Source: Omphiscola glabra (taxonomy: Eukaryota; Mollusca; Gastropoda; Lymnaeidae). From it: a DNA stretch of 64,000 nucleotides. Under the pieces are notes generated by a model that was not told the origin of the DNA, did no database searches, and saw only the letters and a list, made by a program, of their open reading frames with translations. Where the stretch lies: assembly GCA_964017045.1 (NCBI GenBank), contig OZ024796.1, positions 2,071,637 to 2,135,636 of the forward strand, given 5' to 3'. The position numbers and the translations under genes were made by a program. This document shows, one piece after another, positions 42,001 to 54,000 of this stretch (position 1 is the stretch's first letter; each line of letters begins with the position of its first letter).

Positions 42001-45000
42001 AACTATTCTCCTTTATAAAATGATAAATTGACACCATATTTCAAATGTGTATCAACAGCTATTATTTTTGTAATTGGTGTTTTTCCACAAAATATATTTG
42101 AGTAAATCTAAAATTACTTTTATATGTAGTATGGCTGTCCCTGGTGGATGTGCATCTAAAATTGTCCTCAGAAGTTTCCCAGTTGTCAGATCCCACATTG
42201 TAATCTAGAGGAAAAAATAATCATAATTAGTTATAACTAAGTATGTTGCTCGGAAAAGAAAAAAAAAAGGAAATTGACTATAATTAAACAATCCATGAAA
42301 TGGGGGCTAAAAAACAAAAATTTTACAGCAATTAAAAAAATAAATGACTAAAAATTAAGTTTTTTATTTGCAAATGTAAAAAAGCCAACTCAAATAGGTA
42401 AACAGTGATGAATAAAATGGAATCTATTTAACTGACGTTAAGCTGAATAGAAAAATAAATGCTTGGTCTGCACAACTATAAGCAGCTATATTGAGACAAT
42501 ACAACTACAAACAGTTATATTGAGACAAAGACAACTATAAACAGCTATATTGAGACAAAGACAACTATAAACAGCTATATTGAGACAAAGACAACTATAA
42601 ACAGTTATTTTGAGATAAAGACAACTAGAAACAGCTATATTGAGACAAAGACAACTAGAAACAGCTGTATTGGGACAAAGACAACTATAAACAGCTATAT
42701 TGGGACAGACGAAGCAAAGGAAGAAAATACTAATTTCATGGCCTAAAAAAGTTTGAAATAATGTAAAACCTGGCCTCTTGCAAATCCACAAATCAAACGT
42801 GTACAATCTCTATTGAAACTTAAGGCAGAGACAGACCCATATTGGGCACCAACTGCTGTGCTGCCCAAGCACCATTTAAGAACCTGTTTAGGATCTGTGT
42901 GTTGATAAAAACATACTTATAACATCAAAAAACTACAATTATGTTATCTTAAAGACAAATTTAACATCAATGAAGAAAAATATAACATAAATAAATTTAT
43001 TTAAAATAAAATTGTATCAAATTGTTAACTAGAAAAAAGTTTCCAAATATTTCAAAACAAATAATTACCGAATACAAGCACAAGCCCGTGAGATGTACCA
43101 ATGGCTATCAAAGATGAAACTACCTGAAAGATATGAAAAATACACTATATCCTTAAACTTGGATGTTTTATGTAAAGTAACTAAACTATTTCATAAGATT
43201 TGATGCATGTGTGCAAACAAATCTTGAGCAATACAAAAATTTTAATACTGCTGTTTTAAGATTGTGTGATGAGAGATTCTTATAAAATATCACTTACTAT
43301 AGCAGTTGGCATGCCAGCATCAACTCTATCCTGTAAAAAAATTATTTAAAATTTTTTTTTAAAAAAACAAGCAAAAATAAAACAAATAAATAAGTAATAG
43401 TAAAATAATAGTCAAAATTTATTTAATTGGTGACACTTTTTATTTGGATGTGAAACAAATTATAGGCTAGATCACGCCTGCACAACATACGGCTCGCATG
43501 CAGCACGCCAGTACCCACTTTGCGGCCTGCAAAGTAATAAAATATTCTTTATTATTATTTTCTTCTTAATAGCTTTTCCCCCCTGTCCGATTTTCTTTCA
43601 GCCCACACAAGTTATTCATAAAGTATTACGGCCCACCTTTCATTTTGAGTTGTGCAGGCCTGGGCTAGATGATTGTGATGAATGGATATAAACATTTTTA
43701 GACCAGTAAAAGTATATTTGTGATGACGTTATAGTATTAAGATATTTATTTTCCTCTAGAATAAATGCACAAAGAATGTAAGTGTAGTTTTTGTTCTTGT
43801 GTCTTATAGGGGGAAATCATAAAAAAATATATGGGTCCTATCAATGTCAAGGTTTTGTAAGAATAACATGGTCTATAATCTTAACAATGAGTCCAAATTA
43901 TATTGAAAACTGTAATTATTTATCTAACTTTACTGCTGAAGAGTATCTTACTGCAGCAGACAGAAGTTGGTTAGATACACTTTTCAACTTGCTGGGTCTT
44001 AATACTGAGCCATGAACAGTTGACAGAGGTTTCTTTGTCCTGAAAATCATGTCATACACATAGCTGTTCTGAAAATCATGTCATACACATAGCTTTTCTG
44101 AAAATCATGTCATACAAATAGCTTTTCTGAAAATCATGTCATACACATAGCTTTTCTGAAAATCATGTCATACACATAGCTTTTCTGAAAATCATGTCAT
44201 ACACATAGCTTTTCTGAAAATCATGTCATACACATAGCTTAAGTTCTAATGTCTCTAACCTAGTAAGCCATCAATGGCGCAAACAATTTTTAAAAATTTG
44301 CTGGGGAATTGTTCACATATTATCTTAAATCTATTTTGCACTATTACCATGAAAAATTTCCCAATACACGCTACATCTAAATAATTACACAGGTTAAAAT
44401 TGATTTCATTTAATTTAAAAATTATAACATTTCAAGTCAAAAATAATGTCATAAACCACATTAATTTACTGTATTACTCCTGCTCTTCAATCAAAGTAAA
44501 TAAATTAAATAAAGCTCCATATTTTTCTCAAAAACCTAAACATAGTCAGCAGCAGAAAACCCACCTGTCTTTACGTCTGGAATCATGACTGTCTTGGCTT
44601 GACAATGATGAAGTCTCCCCAGATTCTCCTGCTTGCAGAAGGTGAAAACCAGGCCGTGAAGTTCCTGGAGTGGAGACTTCATCTTCCCCAAGAACTGATG
44701 AATCATCATCAGCCTGTTGACATATTATAATCCTTAATTCCATTAACGACTCTCTTAATCCACTTCCATGATGTTAAAGTGGTCAAAATATTTCGCTCTT
44801 CCAGTGGACAAACAATATCAAAGCATGAAATTTAAAATAAATAAATAAATATTTTACAATATAGTAATCAAATAATAAAGATATGCACCATCTGAATATT
44901 GCACGCATGATTTAAGCAATAGGGTATCGAAAATTGGAAAAACCCCTGCCTGGGTGCCAGTCTACCCACAGAGCCGATACCAAGCTACCCAGCAAAGCAG

Positions 45001-48000
45001 ACAAGTTTTAGGAAATGTAGAGAGTTACTAAGTTCACAGGCCATCACCATGGTCAAAGTCACTGAGCGGTTCTACCAATAATATCTTCAAATATTGATTT
45101 CTACATTCGTTTCAATCATTTCTATCTCAATCTGTTGGATTGTTTCATCATCTTAACTTGCTAGTCTAGTAAACTTAACATGTGGTCAAGCATACTGAGA
45201 TCAGAAAGCAATGCTGAACTTTGAACTCTTGTAACTTCTTATGGAAAGTAGATTTTTTTCTTTTTTTAAACAGCTCTAAACAGCAGTACATTTTAGAGTA
45301 CAAATGTACAGTACTTAAGTTGCAAGGCGCCCAAACAAGCATCATGCGAGACAATCTGCCTGATGTTTCACAGCCTGGTGTAGTATGCAGGTTCTCGTGA
45401 GGCAACAGTGGGCCCTAAAGTCAGTAGAGGATTTAAATAACAATGGTCCCATTAGAAAATTTAAAGAATTATGATTATTTTTTTTAATTCTTAAAATGGG
45501 GAACCCTAGAAATGTCCTGGCAGATAAGCTATGGCAGGTACCTGGGTACCCAGTGACAGCCATAATGAGCAAGAATCTGTCAAGCTAATATTTCAAATAT
45601 TTGAAAAAGAAGCAACTGAAAGAAGACATCATTAGCCATTAGCTATAAAACAAATTGTATGCATTAATTTTTTTATAGACAAATTAATCACACAAAATTG
45701 AAATGGAATTTTCCATGCATAAGTTAACTCTGCATTTAGTTTTACTGCAAACAAACAAAAAAATAAAACTGATGGCTAAATTTGAATGGACATTGATAAC
45801 TATAATGGCCAACAAATGATTGATAGTGAGTGGAGGGCTATGCTCTTGTGAATGTTAATGGCTTAATGGTACTGATTTTATTCTGATCCTTCTATTTTAC
45901 ATGTTATAAGGGATGACATATTTTAAGACGCTTTGCCCGCCTTCCACGTGCATGACCTCTTTCAAGTCGGTCCTGTGTTGGGGCGGCTAGAAAAAAATAT
46001 CCCTTTGTTGATACTTTTGTTTACTATCGTCCGTTTCTGTGGAACAGGATCGAACGATCTAGAGAATGCGAGAAGCAGTAAGACTGCGTATTCCTTTTTC
46101 CAGAATGATCATCTGAAACTGAGTATAAAAGGGATACGAATAAATGACGGGAGAGATTTTCCTTTCCTTGATTACGAGGCATGCTGTGTGTCATTATACT
46201 TTGTTGTGTGTAGAGATTTTCATTTCCTCGCACAATTTTGTGCTCATTGTATTTTTATATACAGTACTGGTACCAGCAAATCTGTAAGTTTATAATTTTA
46301 ATTATATTTCTCTTGCTGTTATTATTTAATTGAAGTTCACAAATTAAAAAGTTATTAATTGTAATTAGCTCTGGCCTTAATTGTCGTTTTATTTGTTATT
46401 ATTTTTAACCTTTGGTATCGTCCTTTATTATGGACTGTTTTTAGAACGAGCCCTAGACAAAACAACAGAGATTAAATTCACCATCTATAACGGTCCGTAA
46501 TAAATTGTGGGCTCTTCCGTGGATATATAGAATCCATATTGTTTATTTCTCACAAGCCCCCCAAATAAATTTGGTGACTCGTCCTTGGATGTTTTTGAAT
46601 CCATAAATTTATTATTACACCAATAATAAATTGAGTGTTTGAGGATTTTTGACCCACTGTTTTCTTTAATTTACTCAGACTAAATTGAGTATAAGATACC
46701 ATATTTTTTAACAATACCAATAACAGAGCTAGTTGCAATTTATTTTTGAAATTCTATTTTTTATAAGTGTGTTCACTAAGCTTGAACATTTATAAAACTT
46801 ATATTGTTATAATTTGCCTGTGTCAAAATGGAGTTTGATATTGTTAACCCATCAGTAGAGGCATTGGACAAATGTTCGAGAAAGGAGCTATTTTCCGTGT
46901 GAAAGACTTAGGAATTAATGTAGCTCATTCGGCGCTAAAAAAGACAGTATGTGATATGATCATCGTCCACTTAGTGGATGAAGATATTTTGTCTGAGGAT
47001 GAACTAGCCTCAGTGACACAGCCGAATGATCCTAGTATGGAGCTCCAACTAAAGCTCAAACAAATGGAGCTAGATGCTCAGAGAGAAAAAGAACGAGAGC
47101 TTAAGCAAATGGAGCTAGAGCTAAAAAGAGAGCAATAAGAAAAAGATAGAGAACTACAAATAAAACTAAAAGAAATGGAAATTAAGGCCAATTTAGGAGC
47201 AATGGAAAATAGACTCACGGCTCCAGCCGGTCAGGGTTGCGATGCAATTAAATTTGCAAAAGTAATACCGAAATTTGCAGAAAAAGAGGTGGATCAATAT
47301 TTTGCAGTTTGAAATAACTGCCCAAAATTTTAAAATTCCTGAAAACATGTGGTCTACCTTACTGCAACCGGCTCTGACTGGCAGGGCAGCCGAAGTTTTT
47401 ATGTCCTTGAACGCAGAACAGCGTGGGGATTATAACATTGTTAAATCCTTAATACTTAAGGCTTATGAATGTGTCCCCGAAGCATATCGTAAAAAGTTTA
47501 GGGAGCTGTGGAAACGGGATGGCCAAACTCACGTTGAGTTCCTCCGGGAAAAGGAACGACTCCTGGATAAATGGCTGCATGCAACGAACACTGACACAGA
47601 CTTCAAAAAGTTCAAGAACCTAATTCTGATGGAAGAGTTTAAGAATTGTGTTCGTGAAGAAGTACGAACACATATTGCAGACCGTGGTGAAGGTGACGCA
47701 CATACGGCAGCAGTGTTAGCTGATGACTCTCACCATCTCACATCAACTCTCAAAGAACCCATTTGACACCAGAAAAGACAGGCAAAACAAGGCAACACCA
47801 TCGACTTACAGCAAACCTCCGCAAAAACCACATAAGCCCGGTACAAAAGAAACGAGTGCAAAAGACACATGTGCCTACTGTAAAAAGGAAGGACATACGA
47901 GGGATGAGTGTTGGAAACTCAAGAAGAGAACTGAGAAGACCACACATCCTGGTACACCACATAAAGTCTCTGCTTGTACGTCTCGTCATACATCTGGAAA

Positions 48001-51000
48001 CACATTTTCAAAAGTCAAAAGTTTTGGCTCTCCAGATGTCCATACAAACTTCAAAGAGGTTTGTCACAACTCATTAAAGAGTTTCAATATGAACAATAAG
48101 GCTAGTTTTACCGACTCCAGCCAAGTTCCTGCTTCGACTGCGAGTTTTATGAGCTTGTCGCCAAGATCCTTTTGCTCCAAGAAGAGGTCTACCTCCAGAG
48201 GGCGTCTTACCGAGGACTTGATTGCAAGTTTTGACGACTCTACACAGAGTTTTACTTCCTCTACCCTAGCCGAATGTTCTCAAGACTCCAACAAGAGTTT
48301 GCCTACCAAGGTCCACAATTCTACATCAGAAAATACTGATGTCATACAAGACTTCATGCCTTTCATATCGGAAGGATTTGTATCACTGCCAGGTGATTTT
48401 TCCAGTCTACGACCAATCAAAATCCTAAGAGATACAGGTGCTTCACAGTCCTTATTACTAGAAGGTATACTTCCCTTATCTGCATCTACTGCTACTGGAA
48501 GCAACATACTGTTGAGAGGCGTAGAACTAGGATGTATTGATGTACCTCTACATCTCATCCAACTCAAATCAGACCTAGTTTCCGGACCTGTGGTTGTAGG
48601 TGTCCGACCAACATTACCATTGGATGGCATCTCGTTGTTGCTAGGCAATGACTTAGCTGGTGGGAAGGTGATAGCCGAACCCATCATAACTCAAGAACCC
48701 TGTCTCATGGAATCTCCAGAAGAAGATCCAGAAATATATACAGCATGTGCTGTTACCAGGGCAATGAGTCTGAAGATCTCCGAAAAAGAGAGTTCATTAA
48801 AAAGTAATAAAATCCAATCTGAAATTGATCTGGGAACGACCTTTTTTGCCCAACTGAATGAAGAATCAAAGGGTCACAAAACAACAACTCGAACACAGCT
48901 CATTGAAGAGCAGAAGAATGATCCAGAAATCATTAAACTTCGAGAGAACGCTATGACCAAAGAAGAAGCTGAGCAATTTCATATTTGTTACTTCTTGCAA
49001 GATGACATACTTATGAGGAAATGGCGACCTCCAGATGCCAAGGCTGATGAAGAATGGAGGATTGTTTACCAGATTGTAGTTCCTGAACTTTTCAGGAACG
49101 AAGTCCTCAACTTAGCCCATGATTCACCACTTTCAGGCCATTTGGGAGTGAACAAGACATATCACAAAATTACGTCACACTTCTTTTGGCCCAAAATCAA
49201 GAACGATGTGGTGGACTACTGCAGATCATGTCATACTTGTCAAATGGTAGGGAAACCAAATCAGAAGATACCAGCAGCTCCTCTTCAACCCATTCCAGCG
49301 TTTGAAGAACCTTTCAGTCGCGTCATAATAGACTGCGTTGGGCCTCTGCCAAAGACAAAATCAGGTCACCAATATTTGCTGACAATCATGTGTGCATCAA
49401 CAAGGTTCCCAGAAGCTATTCCTCTTCGCAATATCAAGACTCCGAACATCGTCAAAGCCCTGACGAAGTTTTTTACATTGTTTGGTCTTCCGAAGTCTGT
49501 ACAGTCTGACCAAGGAACCAACTTCAAGGCTGGACTATTCAAACAAGTGATGAACCAATTGGGTATAGAACACTGCTTGTCGAGTGCGTATCATCCTGAG
49601 TCGCAGGGAGCACTTGAGCGATTCCATCAGACATTAAAGAACATGATGAGAACATACTGCCTAGAACAAGAGAAAGACTGGGATCAAGGGATCAACATGC
49701 TACTGTTCGCCGCAAGAGAAGCAGTTCAAGAATCACTTGGATTCAGCCCCTTCGAACTAGTGTTTGGCCATACGGTTCGAGGCCCCCTTATACTTTTAAA
49801 AGACACGTGGATGTCATCGACACCCACTGAAGGACTTTTGGACTATGTCCTAAAGTTTAAAACTAAACTTTTTAATGCCGTTAATTTGGCTAAGTCATAT
49901 TTGAAGGATTCTCAATCCAAAATGAAAGTTTGGTATGACAAAAAGTCCAAATTCAGACAGTTTGCTTCAGGGGACAAAGTGCTTGTACTTTTGCCAATAC
50001 CAGGACAGGCACTACAAGCTAGATATTTTGGTCCTTATGTAGTTGAGTCCAAACTTAATGACTTAAATTGCATTGTGTTAACACCTGATCGTAAAAGAAA
50101 GAAACAGTTATGTCACATTAACATGTTAAAAGAATATGTAGAAAGAAAATGTGATGACGATTGTCCATCCTCAGAAACTAATGTTAACACAATCTCAACT
50201 GTAACTTCAGTACCTAAAGTAAATGTTACTGAAATATTTGACAGTGTCCCAGAAAAAGTTGGTCATTACAAACTTAAAAATTCAGAAATACTGGCCAATA
50301 TTGATCAGAAACTTGGACATTTGTCTTTGTCGGAAAAAAATGTTATCAAGTCTGTTATTGCAGATTTTGTTTCACTTTTTCCTGATGTCCCTAATAAAAC
50401 CAACATTGCTGTACATGATGTTGACATTGGCAACGCAGTTCTGGTCAAGCAACACCCCTATAGGGTCAATCCGGAAAAACTTGAAGTAATCCGATCTGAA
50501 ATAAAATACATGCTTGAAAATGATATAATTGAACCAAGCTCTAGTAACTGGAGTTCTCCATGTATTTTAGTCCCAAAGCCTGACAAAAGTTACAGGTTTT
50601 GCACTGATTTCAGGAAAGTGAATTCAGTTACAAAGTCTGATTCCTTTCCGATTCCAAGGATAGACGATCTTATAGATCGAATAGGCGATGCAAAATATGT
50701 AACCAAGATAGACCTACTATCAGGTTATTGGCAGGTTCCTCTAACTGACAGAGCAAAAGAAGTCTCTGCTTTTTGTACTCCAGATGGTTTATACCAATAT
50801 AAAGTAATGCCGTTTGGAATGAAAAATGCCCCAGCTACATTCCAACGTCTAGTTAACAACATTATTGCTGACCAGGAAAATTGCAGCGCCTATATTGATG
50901 ATGTAATTATTTACAGTCAAGATTTTTCCAAACATGTAAATCAATTAAGATCTCTATTTACAAAATTCTTGCAGGCAAATGTAACTGTAAATTTAAATAA

Positions 51001-54000
51001 GTGTGAATTTTGTCATGCAACTGTGGAATATTTAGGTCACATAGTGGGTCAAGGTCATGTAAAGCCTGTTCAAGCTAAAATAAATGCTATTGCAGCACTT
51101 CCACCACCCACTACTAGAAAACAGTTAATGAGATTTTTGGGAATGGCAGGTTACTATAGAAAATTTAGCAAAAATTTCTCAGTTATTGCTTCTCCCCTAA
51201 GTAATATGTTAAAGAAAAATGCAAAATTTCATTGGTCAGATGCCAGTCAGGAAGCATTCGAAAACATTAAAAGAATACTAGCTAATGCTCCTGTTCTCAT
51301 TGCACCAGACTTTAACAAACAGTTTAAATTAGCTGTAGATGCCAGTGATGTTGGCATTGGTGCAGTTCTTTTTCAAGAAGATGACCACAGTGTGGATCAT
51401 CCTGTTTGTTATTTTTTCAAAGAAATTTAACGCCCATCAGAAAAATTATTCCACTGTAGAAAAAGAATGTTTAGGTTTAATTCTTGCTCTAAACAATTTG
51501 ATTTTATGTCAGTTGTTCCTTACATTCAGTACTTGTTTTTACTGATCACAATCCTTTAACATTTTTGAATAAGATGGTCTCCAAAAATCAAAGATTGTTA
51601 AGATGGAGTCTATTTTTACAAGAATATAATTTGGACATAAAACATATCAAAGGCAAAGATAATGTGATTGCTGATACTTTGTCCAGAAATTAATTTTCTC
51701 TGCACAAAAAAATTATGTAGTTGATTATAAGCTATAAAGAATCTTGTTTAATATTTTTTTTAAAGTAAGAAGTTTATTTTCTTGTACTTGTTTAATGGAA
51801 AAGAATTCCATTTTTCGAAAAATGAAATTTTTTCTTTTAAGAGGGGAGGTGTTATAAGGGATGACATATTTTAAGACGCTTTGCCCGCCTTCCACGTGCA
51901 TGACCTCTTTCGAGTCGGTCCTGTGTTGGGGCGGCTAGAAAAAAATATCCCTTTGTTGATACTTTTGTTTACTATCGTCCGTTTCTGTGGAACAGGATCG
52001 AACGATCTAGAGAATGCGAGAAGCAGTAAGACTGCGTATTCCTTTTTCCAGAATGATCATCTGAAACTGAGTATAAAAGGGATAAGAATAAATGACGGGA
52101 GAGATTTTCCTTTCCTTGATTACGAGGCATGCTGTGTGTCATTATACTTTGTTGTGTGTAGAGATTTTCATTTCCTCGTACAATTTTGTGCTCATTGTAT
52201 TTTTATATACAGTACCGGTACCAGCAAATCTGTAAGTTTATAATTTTAATTATATTTCTCTTGCTGTTATTATTTAATTGAAGTTCACAAATTAAAAAGT
52301 TATTAATTGTAATTAGCTCTGGCCTTAATTGTTGTTTTATTTGTTATTATTTTTAACCTTTGGTATCGTCCTTTATTATGGACTGTTTTTAGAACGAGCC
52401 CTAGACAAAACAACAGAGATTAAATTCTCCATCTATAACGGTCCGTAATATACACCTACTGACTACTTACTTCATTTAATATGCTCTCCAAAGTAGGAAC
52501 ATTGTCAACTTTAGGAATGTCAAACTCGGAGTCATCAAGCTAAGACAAAAGATGACATTGTAAAAGAGAAATATTATATACATTTTTAATGCTGCTGCTA
52601 AGCAGTGGCATAGTTTTTTTGTTGCCCCCTACCCTGAAAAAACTCTGCAGCTGCAGTTAACCAAAAATGGTGCCCATATATATAAAGAAAAAAGTGCCAT
52701 CTGTGGTGGACTGCACTTCCCCCCCCCCCCCAATGCAAACCCCTTGCAGCACCACTGCTGCTAAGACATGAGATAATATTATAGAGGGCTCAAACTCAAA
52801 TTAAGTATTCATTGCAATAAGTATAGCCCAAGGCCAAATCGTGATAGACTAAAAGCACTGAATCGTCTAAGTCTCCAAGTCTAAAGTAAATTTCATAATC
52901 ATTAATTAATAATATAATATAAATATTTTTAAAGTTATGGGCTGAAACAGCATGATTATATATATATATATATATAAAGGACCTAGCCCAGGGGTGGGCA
53001 AACTACGGCCCGGCATTTGATTTTATGCAGGCCCTCTGAGGCATTTATTAATTTAAAAAAAAAACTCTTTGTTTTTAAGTCACATTGTTGAATTTTACAG
53101 AATTTCATGTACCGTTATAATTGTTTATAACATTTTGTATCAAAATTTTTCTAATTTTCAATTTTATAAAAACAGTCCTTGACTTTTGTCTTGTATTTGT
53201 AATGCTAAAATGCGATTTTTAATATAGAGAAATGTTTATCGACACGTAAAAATTGGACATAATATACATGCGGCCCCCAAATAGTTTTACATATGTCAAT
53301 GTGGCCCTCAGCACAACAAGTTTGCCCACCCCTGACCTAGCCTTAGACCTAGTCTAACACTAAAATATTATTACTAATAAATGTAATTTAAATTTTAAAG
53401 GTTAAAGTGCAGTTCAGGTGCGTATATTATTTCTGATCGTATTTCGTATTTTTTAGTGTAAACTTATGATAATTCTTTATAAAAGTATTTTTAAAAATAA
53501 AATATCATCTTTTTGTTGGAATAAAACAACAATTTAACAAGTTTTACGAGATAAAAAAAATACATTTTCTTGAATCTTTTGTCCTTTACGGTGCCATTGT
53601 GGTAAATCAAGGATAACTCTTCTGTATTAAAAGATACGTTATAAAAGTTGCCAAATTGGATGTGTCATGATTAAAATAAGTTTTGTGTTTATTGTTTAAC
53701 TTTACTAGCCAATATACCCGGCATAGTGCACGGGACTGCATTCGGAAAAAAAATCTTGCTAAAGCCTTTTAATTCACATTAGTATTAAGCGAAATGTCAA
53801 TATATTACTATGATGTCACTATATTTAAAAAATAAAACAATTAATTTCTCTCCTATAAAAAGACATATAATAACCTTTGTAAACATTTCTTTCCACGATG
53901 GTATACTGGTGGGATTCGGCATTCGGATCCCGTTTTCCAATGGTATCCCTTTTCGTGGAGGGATCATGATCGGGATCCCATTTTACGGTGGGCTCTCAAT

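Larger units (their letters stand above)
45902..52450 (+). mobile_element. Ty3/gypsy LTR retrotransposon with Gmr1-like (copia-type) pol order
   Basis: A full-length 6549-bp element: 601-bp LTRs, a gag region, zinc knuckle, protease, integrase, reverse transcriptase, RNase H, polypurine tract and 3' LTR. Integrase lies before reverse transcriptase, the order of Ty1/copia and of Gmr1-like elements, although the enzymes look like Ty3/gypsy. No envelope frame lies between RNase H and the polypurine tract. A 4-bp duplication TACA (45898-45901, 52451-52454) flanks it. By eye I count six differences between the LTRs (about 1%), so it is recent. Gag and RNase H are broken by stops and frameshifts, so this copy is not autonomous as read. 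It lies in VPS8 intron 2, antisense to the gene. Confidence 0.95.

Noticed and set aside
43791..44015. Plus-strand frame [15 protein letters not shown]..., first taken for a transposon fragment
   Set aside because: The opposite strand holds VPS8 exon 4, which fits by homology and phase, so this frame is its shadow.
47275..47766. Programmed frameshift between gag and pol
   Set aside because: The frame change comes before the zinc knuckle, which belongs to Gag, and gag has other breaks, so mutation is the simpler reading.
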